Both the position numbers and the translations under genes were made by a program. A stretch of 7,002 nucleotides of DNA from Bacillota bacterium (GTDB lineage Bacteria > Bacillota > Sulfobacillia > JAJZYS01 > JAJYTV01). Shown piece after piece: positions 1 to 5,287 of the stretch (position 1 is its first letter; each line of letters opens with the position of its first letter). Under the pieces are notes generated by a model, which ran no database searches, was not told the origin of the DNA, and worked only from the letters and a program-made list of their open reading frames with translations. The stretch is taken from assembly GCA_021792885.1 (NCBI GenBank), contig JAJYTV010000091.1, positions 1-7,002 of the forward strand, read 5' to 3'.

Positions 1-195
1 TGCGGGGAAGTCTACAAACTGCGCGTCTGGACCCGTCCGACGTGCAACACCACGCAGGACCGAGACCTCAACGCAGCGATCAATCTCCCAATACGCCGTG
101 AGATCCACGGTGTGCGCCTGTGGAGGGGAAGGCTCTGGCAGTGGTCATCTGGCTGCTGTGAAACCGAACCCGACGAAGCAGGAAGTTGGCGCTGA
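1..195 (+). CDS. tnpB: TnpB (IS200/IS605 OrfB) C-terminal fragment, 5' end outside window
   Basis: The reading frame is open from base 1 to a TGA at 193-195, giving 64 residues. It contains DRDLNAAINL, the RuvC-III motif at the C-terminus of TnpB, the RNA-guided nuclease of IS200/IS605-type elements; the aspartate before LNAA is the third catalytic acidic residue. The end of the protein, EPDEAGS, also resembles many TnpB C-termini. The preceding zinc ribbon looks damaged. Family members usually read WTCPxCGxxHDRD, but here it is WTRPTCNTTQDRD, so the first cysteine of the second CxxC pair is arginine (CGT, one transition from TGT), and the usual glycine and histidine are Asn and Gln. This suggests a decaying or diverged copy. 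Lower GC than the genes downstream supports foreign origin. The N-terminal part cannot be judged from this window. Confidence 0.85.
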   Translation, partial: CGEVYKLRVWTRPTCNTTQDRDLNAAINLPIRREIHGVRLWRGRLWQWSSGCCETEPDEAGSWR

Positions 196-228
196 AGCTA
201 CCTTTGCGTAGCTTTGGGTTGGTCTAAC
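95..228 (+). ncRNA. Possible omega RNA (reRNA) overlapping tnpB 3' end
   Basis: In characterised IS200/IS605 elements a guide RNA is transcribed from the 3' end of tnpB through the right end, and its guide is copied from the flanking DNA just beyond the element. Here the tnpB tail and the 195-214 hairpin are in the right order, so an RNA of this kind is expected by position. The 5' boundary is a guess. The guide would start about 228 and run some 16-20 nt into the host flank. Nothing in the sequence proves transcription, and the TnpB partner may be defective. Confidence 0.3.
195..214 (+). repeat. Perfect 7-bp inverted repeat, right-end hairpin of the IS
   Basis: AAGCTAC (195-201) and GTAGCTT (208-214) are exact reverse complements separated by the 6-nt loop CTTTGC. 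The stem begins on the last base of the tnpB stop codon. Its size and place match the subterminal hairpin bound by TnpA in IS200/IS605 elements. The same structure commonly forms the last stem of the TnpB-associated guide RNA scaffold. Confidence 0.7.
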
Positions 229-270
229 GGAACGGATTGCGAGATGCCACATCCTATCACCCCAGATCGC

Positions 271-301
271 CGCACCAGGCGCACGTTTTTGCCCTGGTGT
301 G
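271..301. terminator. Imperfect hairpin between convergent tnpB and the YiiX-like gene
   Basis: CACCAGG (273-279) pairs with CCTGGTG (293-299). The stem extends by a G-T wobble (272/300) and a C-G pair (271/301), giving about 9 bp around a 13-nt loop that contains TTTTT on the plus strand. It lies just past the 3' end of the minus-strand YiiX-like gene and past the IS, where a bidirectional transcription stop would be useful. There is no T-run after the stem on either strand, so it is not a classic intrinsic terminator. The rest of 229-325 shows no gene. Confidence 0.25.
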
Positions 302-325
302 CCGCGCCGGAATGCGCTGCTGTCC

Positions 326-931
326 TCAACCGGCCCGCCGCCCGCCTGGAAGCGGCTCTCGACGCGGCGTCGCACCGTTGCTGGGTGACGCCGCGCGCGT
401 CCCAGGCTTCGCCGCGCGCCTGCGCGGGGGCGGCTCCCAGGGCCGCCGCCCGGCGAGCAGGGGCGAGTAGCTGAGATCGCTCGGTGCGGGCAGCGGCGCG
501 AGCGTCAGGCGCACGCCCGCCTGGGCGTAGGCCTCCGCGACGAAGCCGCTGCAGGTGTAGCGCCTGCGGTGCAGTCGGTACCAGGCATGGGCCACGAAAT
601 GCAGGTCGAAGCGCACGCCGTCCTCCAGGAGTTCCCCGATGCCGTACGGATCCCCGACCCTCGCCCGCGCCCAGTCCGCCGCGCGGCGCCGCACCTCTTC
701 CGGGCACGCGGGCCGCAGGACCCAGCCATGGCTCGCGTAGTAGTCGAGCGGCCGCAGGGTGACGCGCCAGACAGGATCGATCAGGGCATCCTGGCCGCAG
801 ATCGCGGCGTGCACGAAGGGGTTCCCCTCGCTCCACATGATCAGCGCGTCGAGCAGGCTGGAGAGCACGCCCACCCGCCTGCTCGTCATCAAGAGGACGT
901 CGCCGGGCTGGAGTTCGCGTGGATCGTACAT
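326..931 (-). CDS. YiiX/YebB-like permuted papain-fold (NlpC/P60 superfamily) hydrolase
   Basis: This 201-residue protein is probably a cysteine amidase or peptidase of the circularly permuted NlpC/P60 group (YiiX/YaeF-like). Family members cut amide bonds in peptidoglycan peptides or lipid/amide substrates; the substrate here is unknown. The permuted order is visible: LQPGDVLL at residues 7-14, the catalytic His first in VHAAI (His41), and the nucleophile Cys127 later in YTCSGFVAEAYAQAG, with GDPYGIGELL at 93-102. No signal peptide or membrane segment is evident, so it is probably cytoplasmic. The ATG at 929-931 is the only ordinary start after the upstream in-frame stop, but it has no good Shine-Dalgarno site. 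The final 40 residues (about 162-201) are an Arg/Pro/Gly-rich tail beyond the normal end of the fold. The gene is last in the minus-strand run, 144 bp after the DUF4870 gene, and converges on the IS remnant. Confidence 0.75.
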   Translation of the reverse strand: MYDPRELQPGDVLLMTSRRVGVLSSLLDALIMWSEGNPFVHAAICGQDALIDPVWRVTLRPLDYYASHGWVLRPACPEEVRRRAADWARARVGDPYGIGELLEDGVRFDLHFVAHAWYRLHRRRYTCSGFVAEAYAQAGVRLTLAPLPAPSDLSYSPLLAGRRPWEPPPRRRAAKPGTRAASPSNGATPRREPLPGGRRAG

Positions 932-1075
932 GGTGTTCGTCCGGGCTTGGCCTGCGCAGGGGCGCGGGCAGCCGGGCTGCCTCCCTCCGGAGCGCCACGG
1001 GTAGGGTCACCTCGCCGCGTCCCTGCACCAGCATATGGCGCATCTGCGCAGACTGCCCGCCCGCCGCGCGCGAGG

Positions 1076-1477
1076 TTACGCCGCGCGCCCTCCGTCCTTC
1101 GGCGCGACCTGCGGCGGCATCCAGGGCAGGAAGCGGATCGCGGCCGGATAGTGGAACTCCCTGCCGAGGCCGCCCTGCACCGCGGCGACGATCGGCAGGA
1201 CGAGCAGCATGGCGCCGACCGTGAGCAGGATCACGATGCCGACCGGCAGGAGGATCAGCACGAAGCCGATCACGGCGTAGAGCAGGAGCGAGAGGTGGAA
1301 GTTCACGGCCTCCCTGCCCTGCACGTCGACGAACAGGCTCCGCCGTCGCCCAAGCTGCCAGAGGATGAGCGGTGCCAGCACGTTCCCGAGGGGTACGACG
1401 AACCCGATGAGCGCTGCGGCGTGCAGCGCGGTCGCCCACTTGCGCTCGCCCTCGCTCGCGGATACTGCGTCTACCAC
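1076..1477 (-). CDS. DUF4870 domain membrane protein (Tic20-like)
   Basis: This 133-residue small membrane protein matches the DUF4870 family pattern: ERKWATALHAAALIGF at 11-26, then PLGNVLAPLILWQL at 29-42, then VDVQGREAVNFHLSL at 50-64, and a terminal FHYPAAIRFLP. Hydrophobic segments lie at about 18-42, 60-84 and 86-104. The function of the family is not established; a distant relation to Tic20-type proteins has been suggested. I chose the GTG at 1475-1477 because homology starts just after it and the protein then has the usual length. GGAG stands 10 nt upstream, a rather long spacing. A TTG at 1661-1663 would add 62 low-complexity residues unlike the family and is rejected. It sits about 195 bp downstream of the NicO-like gene, so it may have its own promoter. 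Confidence 0.8.
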   Translation of the reverse strand: MVDAVSASEGERKWATALHAAALIGFVVPLGNVLAPLILWQLGRRRSLFVDVQGREAVNFHLSLLLYAVIGFVLILLPVGIVILLTVGAMLLVLPIVAAVQGGLGREFHYPAAIRFLPWMPPQVAPKDGGRAA

Positions 1478-1549
1478 GCCTTCGCCGCTCCGTTGCCGCG
1501 GAGCGGCTCCCTCCCTTCCGGACCTGCCGAAAGAGCTTCGGCTGCTACG

Positions 1550-1582
1550 ATTGTACGGCGCGCGCGGCGGCGCGCACCCCAA
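1550..1582 (-). promoter_or_regulatory. Weak promoter candidate upstream of the DUF4870 gene
   Basis: In the GC-rich gap 1478-1672 the minus strand carries TACAAT (1555-1550), one mismatch from the TATAAT consensus -10. TTGGGG (1582-1577) lies upstream but at 21 bp, longer than the usual 17. The hexamer stands out because its surroundings are almost all G and C, and it lies about 70 bp before the GTG start. The rest of this gap shows no gene. Confidence 0.25.
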
Positions 1583-1672
1583 GCAGGAGAAGTCGCGCCA
1601 TCCGCAAGGATTCGCGCGGGCCGCTTGCACGCGCGCTGCTTCGGTCGGACCGCCTGCGGCCAAACCGGCCCC

Positions 1673-2260
1673 TCAGAGGGCGAAGAACGCCAGTAGTCCG
1701 ATCGCGACAAGCAGTGCGGCCGACACGCTCTCGCCGTTGCGCTCCAGCCATGGCCATTCGACGAGGTAGCCGAAGGCCGTCCCGAAGACAGAGAGCGCGA
1801 GGAACGTGGCGAGCGTGCCGGCGGTGAAGGAAGCGAGCGCGAAGAGGAGAGCGGGGCCGCCCAGGCCGGCTGCGGCGAGGGCGATCGGCAGGATGGCGAG
1901 GTTCGGCGATGCGGCCACTCCGAACGGCACGACGTACTGGCCGAGCGAGCGCGGCGCGCGCCGCACCTGGCGCAGACTGGGCGGGCGCTCCCGCCGCGCG
2001 CCAAGGCGCCCGTAGGCGTAGAGCGAGGCGCCCGTCGCCATCAGCAGCGCGCCGATCACCCGGCCCTCGCGCATGGCGGCCCACTCGCGCAGCGGCCCGA
2101 CCGCCCCGAGCGTCATGCCGAGCACGAGGGACGCGCCGACATGGCCGAGTGCGGCCAATAGGCTCACGCGTGCGGTGCGCGAGAGGCTCCAGCGGCTCGC
2201 GCGGGCGACGAGTGCGAGCGGCACCCAGTGGTCCGGCATGGCGGAGTGGACGATCGCCAC
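1673..2260 (-). CDS. Polytopic membrane protein, NicO/RcnA-like
   Basis: This integral membrane protein (195 residues from the GTG) is probably a transporter of the NicO/RcnA nickel-cobalt efflux type or a close relative in the LysE/TauE group. From the GTG, HSAMPDHW at 5-12 resembles the HxxxPDH motif of the NicO family, and ALGHVGASLVLG at 37-48 resembles its second GH motif; His and Asp in these motifs bind metal in known members. Hydrophobic segments lie at about 33-55, 66-84, 107-132, 134-166 and 179-195. The GTG at 2258-2260 is the only ATG/GTG/TTG after the upstream stop at 2345, but it has no Shine-Dalgarno site and falls inside a hydrophobic segment whose first half (IVVLSVAALVVAIV) is encoded upstream. 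The true start is probably earlier, possibly CTG at 2297-2299 (208 residues). The cargo is not known, and no metal-binding regulator is nearby. Confidence 0.65.
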   Translation of the reverse strand: MAIVHSAMPDHWVPLALVARASRWSLSRTARVSLLAALGHVGASLVLGMTLGAVGPLREWAAMREGRVIGALLMATGASLYAYGRLGARRERPPSLRQVRRAPRSLGQYVVPFGVAASPNLAILPIALAAAGLGGPALLFALASFTAGTLATFLALSVFGTAFGYLVEWPWLERNGESVSAALLVAIGLLAFFAL

Positions 2261-2344
2261 GACGAGCGCTGCGACGGAAAGGACGACGATCTGGTTCAGG
2301 CCGATCCCCCCGGTACGGGGCCGGGAAAGACCTATGCCACGCGC

Positions 2345-2911
2345 TCAGGGGGCATGCCTGCCGGCCTGCGCAAAACCTGTCCATTCGCCCTGCAAGAGCC
2401 CGTAGAGGAGCGAGTCGCGCCAGCGCCCGTGCGCGCGGTAGTTCTCCCGGAGATGTCCCTCGCGGCGCATGCCGATCCTCTCCAGGACGCGCCGGGACGC
2501 TGCGTTCGCGGGATCGCAGGTCGCCTCGATGCGGTGCAGGCCGAGATGCTCGAACCCCAGGCGCAGCAGGAGGCCCGCCGCCTCGCCCGCGATGCCCTGA
2601 CCCCAGAGGTCGCGGCGCACGACGTAGCCGATCTCCCCTCGCCTGTGCGCCAAGCTCCGCACGGCGAGGTGCGCCGCGCCGGCGAGCTCCCCGGCGCGCT
2701 CGACCGCAAGCGTGTACTCCTCGCGCTCCGCGCGGCGTGCCGACGCGATGGCCGCGTCCAGGTAGTCTTGCGTCGCCTGCGCGTCGTTCGGGCCCCAGAG
2801 CGTATAGCGGACAACCTCTGGATCTACCGCGTAGCGGTGGATCGCATCGAAGTCCCGCGGCTCCATCTCCCGCAGGAGGACGCGATCGCCGCGCAGCGCG
2901 ACGGGGAACAT
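2345..2911 (-). CDS. GNAT acetyltransferase, RimJ/RimL type
   Basis: This 188-residue N-acetyltransferase uses acetyl-CoA to acetylate an amine, in this family often a protein N-terminus such as that of a ribosomal protein; the target here is unknown. The fold is complete: the N-terminal strand RGDRVLLREMEPRDFDAIHRY (7-27), the motif A acetyl-CoA loop WGQGIAGEA (103-111), the strand LHRIEATCDPANAASRRVLERIGM (125-148), and the RimJ/L ending with LRENY and WRDSLLYGLL. Length is normal. I chose the ATG at 2909-2911 because homology begins there and GGGGAGGGG (2928-2920 on the minus strand) stands 8 nt upstream. A TTG at 2951-2953 would add 14 residues across this site and is less likely. It is 42 bp behind the DUF4149 gene and probably cotranscribed with it. 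Confidence 0.9.
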   Translation of the reverse strand: MFPVALRGDRVLLREMEPRDFDAIHRYAVDPEVVRYTLWGPNDAQATQDYLDAAIASARRAEREEYTLAVERAGELAGAAHLAVRSLAHRRGEIGYVVRRDLWGQGIAGEAAGLLLRLGFEHLGLHRIEATCDPANAASRRVLERIGMRREGHLRENYRAHGRWRDSLLYGLLQGEWTGFAQAGRHAP

Positions 2912-2953
2912 CTCGTCATCCCCTCCCCGCCCGCAGCGAGGGCAAGAGCGCAA

Positions 2954-3361
2954 TCATGCGTGCTCTCGGCGCCGCAGCGCGGAGAGCAAAGCAAGCAGCC
3001 AGAGCACCATCGCCACGAGGTCGAGGCCGAGGCTGAGCCCGTGCAGCAGGCCGAAGGAGGGCGTGCCGATCGCACGGTTCACCGCCGGCAGCAGCCACAC
3101 CCAGGCGACGAGCGTCAGCACAAGCGCCGCCAAAGGCCACGCCACCTCCCACGCCCCGCGCCGCGGCAGGAGGAAGGAGACCGCGCTGAGGAGCGCGCCG
3201 GAGAGGGCGGTCATGGCGTAGAAGCGCGGGAAGATCAAGGCGAGGAACGGGCCGAGCTGCGCGCCCCCGAGCACGGAGAACGCGACCTCTGGAACGATGA
3301 AGGTGAAGAACGCGGCGACGCCGAGCGAGAAACCCGCGAGCGCCCCGTAGAGAATGCGCAC
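2954..3361 (-). CDS. DUF4149 / TMEM205-like membrane protein
   Basis: This 135-residue protein has four hydrophobic segments at about 4-24, 47-65, 73-92 and 109-129. The pattern fits DUF4149: GGxxFF-like small-residue and aromatic stretch GVAAFFTFIVPEVAFSVL (14-31), the IFPRFYAM segment (43-50), and the conserved FGLLHGLSLGLDL (103-115), which corresponds to the family's FxxLHxxSxxLN signature. The role of the family in bacteria is unknown. The start is GTG at 3359-3361, fixed by GGGAGGAG 7 nt upstream; no ATG fits and the frame further upstream is low-complexity. It follows the TPR gene by 64 bp and precedes the GNAT gene by 42 bp. Confidence 0.85.
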   Translation of the reverse strand: MRILYGALAGFSLGVAAFFTFIVPEVAFSVLGGAQLGPFLALIFPRFYAMTALSGALLSAVSFLLPRRGAWEVAWPLAALVLTLVAWVWLLPAVNRAIGTPSFGLLHGLSLGLDLVAMVLWLLALLSALRRREHA

Positions 3362-3368
3362 CTCAGCA

Positions 3369-3376
3369 CTCCTCCC
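3369..3376 (-). promoter_or_regulatory. Ribosome binding site fixing the GTG start of the DUF4149 gene
   Basis: Read on the minus strand this is GGGAGGAG, close to the full anti-Shine-Dalgarno complement, 7 nt before GTG (3361-3359). A short inverted repeat (CCCGC-CT-GCGGG) overlaps its first bases and could partly occlude it. Confidence 0.75.
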
Positions 3377-3425
3377 GCAGGCGGGCCGGGACGCGCGAGC
3401 CTGCGCCGCACGCCCTTCCCGCCGT

Positions 3426-3938
3426 TCAGTATCCCTGTCCGTAGCGGTACGCCGTCTCGTACGCCTCCCATGCCTCATGCTGGCGCCCGCTCGCGCCGAG
3501 CAGCTGCCCGAGCGCATGCCAGGCGACGCCGAGCGAGGGGTCGATGCGCAGCGCGGCGCGGTACTCCGCCTCCGCCTCGTGCCAGCGCCGCAGGTCCGCG
3601 AGGATGTTGGCGTGGATGAAGCGGTAGAGCGCATGGTCCGGCGCCTTGCGGAGCGCGCGAAGGATGTGCCCCAGTCCGCCCGCGGCGTTCCATGTCTTCT
3701 GCAGGGAACTCGCGAGGCAGGCGTGGGCGTCCGCATCCTCCCGGCACCCGAGCCGCAGCGCCTCGCGGTAGCAGGGAACCGCCGTCGATTCCATGCCAAG
3801 GTTGTCCTGTGTCACGGCGAACCAGTACCAGGCCTCCGCGTTCTGCGGCTCCTCCTGGGTCGCGCGCTGCAGATGCGGCAGCGCCGCAAGGAGCTGCCCT
3901 TGTGCGCGCAGCGTCATCGCCTCGTCGAGCGGGCCCAT
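3426..3938 (-). CDS. Tetratricopeptide repeat protein
   Basis: This 170-residue soluble protein is made almost wholly of about five TPR units (near residues 1-33, 34-66, 69-101, 102-134 and 135-168). The characteristic small, aromatic and Pro positions are clear, for example NAEAWYWFAVTQDNLG (33-48), HEAEAEYRAALRIDPS (120-135) and VAWHALGQLLGASGR (138-152). TPR arrays bind peptides or proteins as scaffolds. There is no catalytic domain, signal peptide or membrane segment, so the partner cannot be named. The ATG at 3936-3938 has GGGGGAG 6 nt upstream on the minus strand and starts exactly at the first helix. It is the first gene of the minus-strand cluster and is divergent from the amidohydrolase gene. 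Confidence 0.85.
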   Translation of the reverse strand: MGPLDEAMTLRAQGQLLAALPHLQRATQEEPQNAEAWYWFAVTQDNLGMESTAVPCYREALRLGCREDADAHACLASSLQKTWNAAGGLGHILRALRKAPDHALYRFIHANILADLRRWHEAEAEYRAALRIDPSLGVAWHALGQLLGASGRQHEAWEAYETAYRYGQGY

Positions 3939-4008
3939 CGGCGTCTCCCCCTCGCACCGTCGTTTCCTGCGGCACCGTACGCATCTCTTTCCGCCCGCCG
4001 TCTTCCCC

Positions 4009-4029
4009 TTCCTGCCCCTGCGGCAGGAA
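4009..4029. repeat. Perfect 8-bp inverted repeat in divergent promoter region
   Basis: TTCCTGCC (4009-4016) and GGCAGGAA (4022-4029) are exact reverse complements around the 5-nt spacer CCTGC. A half-site-like TTCCTGC recurs at 3964-3970. The dyad, about 60 bp before the amidohydrolase start and 70 bp before the TPR start, could be an operator for a dimeric regulator or an RNA hairpin in a leader. No T-run follows on the plus strand, so a terminator is unlikely. Confidence 0.45.
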
Positions 4030-4075
4030 CCGCCGTGCCGGCCGGGAAGAACCGCAGGAGACGACCCGCAGCCCT

Positions 4076-4086
4076 GGGAGGAGAGG
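4076..4086 (+). promoter_or_regulatory. Ribosome binding site fixing the TTG start of the amidohydrolase
   Basis: GGGAGGAGAGG contains GGAGGAG (4077-4083) with 6 nt to TTG (4090-4092). The frame is open far upstream (to 3793), so this site decides the start; upstream codons encode nothing resembling M20 enzymes. Confidence 0.8.
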
Positions 4087-4089
4087 CCC

Positions 4090-5268
4090 TTGCAGACGGT
4101 GGAGAGCGAGCGCATCCGCGCGCTGGCACGAGGCGTCCGCGACGATGTGGTGGCATACCGAAGATACCTGCACGCGCATCCGGAAACATCCTTCCACGAA
4201 CGGGAGACGGCGCGCTTCGTCTTCGGCGAGCTCGCTTCGTTCGGCCTAGAGCCAGAGCACCCGACCCCGACGAGCGTCGTCGCGCGCGTCAAGGGCGCCT
4301 CGCCGGGACGCTGCCTTGCGATCCGCGCCGACATGGACGCCCTTCCGATCACCGAGGAGACAGGCCTCCCCTTCGCCTCGCAGAACCCCGGCGCGATGCA
4401 CGCCTGCGGCCACGACGGCCACACGGCGATGCTGCTCGGCGCCGCCAAGGTACTGTCCGCGATGCGCGCCGACCTTCCGGGAGAGGTGCGCCTCCTCTTC
4501 CAGCACGCGGAGGAGCTCTACCCCGGCGGCGCGCAGGAGCTGTGCGACGCGGGGGTGCTCGACGGGGTGGACATGGTGATCGGGACACACCTCTGGCTGC
4601 CGCTCTCCTCCGGCAGGATCGGCATCTCGGCGGGTCCCCTGACGGCCGCGCCGGACAGCTTCTCGATCGAGATCGCGGGCCGCGGCGGCCACGCTGCCCA
4701 GCCCCACCTGACCCTGGACCCCGTGCCGCTCGCCGCGCAGCTCATCCTCGCCCTGCAGCAGCTCGTCTCGCGCGAGGTCGATCCCCTGCGCCCCGCCGTC
4801 CTGAGCGTGACCCAGGTGCACGCAGGGACCGCGGACAACGTCATCCCCGACCGCGTCGCGCTCGGCGGCACCGTGCGCACCTTCGACGAGGACGTGCGCC
4901 AGCTTCTCGAACGCCGCATCCCCGAGGTGGCGCAAGGGCTCTGCGCCGCCTTCGGCGCCACCTGCACCTGCCGCTACCAGCGCGGCTACCGCCCGATCCG
5001 CAACGACGCGGCGGTCACAGATGGCCTTGCGCGCACGCTCCGTGCGGTCCTCGGCGAGGAGGTCGTGGAGCCGGCCGTCCCCTCGATGGTCGGCGAGGAC
5101 TTCTCCGCCTACCAGGAGCGCGTTCCGGGCTGCTTCTTCTGGCTCGGCTCGCGCAACGAGGCGAAGGGCATCGTCTACCCCCACCACCACGCGCGCTTCA
5201 CGATCGACGAGGACGTGCTCGAGACCGGCGTCGCGGCGTTCGTCGCCGCCGCGCTGCACCTCCTGTAG
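4090..5268 (+). CDS. M20D family metallo-amidohydrolase (amidase/aminoacylase type)
   Basis: This 392-residue dinuclear-metal hydrolase belongs to the M20D group (hippurate hydrolase, N-acyl amino acid amidohydrolase and similar enzymes), which cleaves an N-acyl or amide bond to release an amino acid or amine. Length is standard for the family. Motifs in order: HAHPETSFHE (28-37), AIRADMDALPI (77-87), HACGHDGH (104-111, metal ligands Cys106 and His108), HAEE (139-142, general base and metal-binding Glu pair), GTHLW (165-169, ligand His167), the dimerisation-domain GRGGHAAQPHLTLDP, VGEDFSAY, and near the end HHHARF (365-370), one His of which completes the metal site. There is no signal peptide, so it is cytoplasmic. 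The TTG start is set by a strong Shine-Dalgarno site. Only 19 bp separate it from the CocE-like gene, so the two are almost certainly cotranscribed. The exact substrate cannot be inferred. Confidence 0.93.
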   Translation: MQTVESERIRALARGVRDDVVAYRRYLHAHPETSFHERETARFVFGELASFGLEPEHPTPTSVVARVKGASPGRCLAIRADMDALPITEETGLPFASQNPGAMHACGHDGHTAMLLGAAKVLSAMRADLPGEVRLLFQHAEELYPGGAQELCDAGVLDGVDMVIGTHLWLPLSSGRIGISAGPLTAAPDSFSIEIAGRGGHAAQPHLTLDPVPLAAQLILALQQLVSREVDPLRPAVLSVTQVHAGTADNVIPDRVALGGTVRTFDEDVRQLLERRIPEVAQGLCAAFGATCTCRYQRGYRPIRNDAAVTDGLARTLRAVLGEEVVEPAVPSMVGEDFSAYQERVPGCFFWLGSRNEAKGIVYPHHHARFTIDEDVLETGVAAFVAAALHLL

Positions 5269-5274
5269 AAACCT

Positions 5275-5284
5275 GGAGGCGAGG
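5275..5284 (+). promoter_or_regulatory. Ribosome binding site fixing the TTG start of the CocE-like gene
   Basis: GGAGGCGAGG follows the amidohydrolase stop by 6 nt. GGAGG (5275-5279) has 8 nt to TTG (5288-5290). The same frame stays open back to 5021 inside the preceding gene, so this site selects the start. Confidence 0.75.
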
Positions 5285-5287
5285 AAC

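Larger units (their letters stand above)
1..228 (+). mobile_element. Right end of an IS200/IS605-family element
   Basis: The element comprises the tnpB 3' end, a subterminal hairpin starting at the stop codon, and a short G/T-rich stretch (GGGTTGGTCTAAC) ending near 226-228. This order (tnpB stop, hairpin of about 20 nt, then 10-15 nt to the cleavage site) is typical of right ends recognised by the Y1 transposase TnpA. These elements have no terminal inverted repeats and make no target duplication, so the exact boundary cannot be fixed from one end; 228 is an estimate. The left end, and any tnpA, lie outside the window. Confidence 0.65.
3939..4089. promoter_or_regulatory. Divergent intergenic region between TPR and amidohydrolase genes
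   Basis: This 151-bp region must hold the start signals for both the minus-strand cluster and the plus-strand hydrolase pair, because the genes on each side begin here and point away from each other. I see no confident -35/-10 pair on either strand. It contains an inverted repeat at 4009-4029 and a 9-bp direct repeat CCTGCGGCA (3966-3974 and 4017-4025). The plus strand between 3981 and 4020 is strongly pyrimidine-rich. Confidence 0.5.

Noticed and set aside
271..301. Hairpin considered as part of the IS right end or a CRISPR/REP-type repeat
   Set aside because: It lies beyond the expected IS boundary, occurs only once in the window and has no spacer-repeat periodicity. It is kept only as a weak terminator candidate.
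198..1439. Minus-strand open frame of 413 codons spanning two genes
   Set aside because: The translation is Arg/Ala/Gly-rich with no recognisable motif. It overlaps the YiiX-like and DUF4870 genes, which have clear family patterns in other frames, and long open shadow frames are expected at this GC content.
2228..3619. Plus-strand open frame of 463 codons opposite GNAT and DUF4149 genes
   Set aside because: Its composition (Arg/Glu/His/Ala-rich) is that of an antisense shadow, and the opposite strand encodes two recognisable families with good ribosome binding sites.
4246..5259. Minus-strand open frame of 337 codons opposite the amidohydrolase
   Set aside because: It is antisense to a gene with all M20D motifs, and its own product has no domain pattern.
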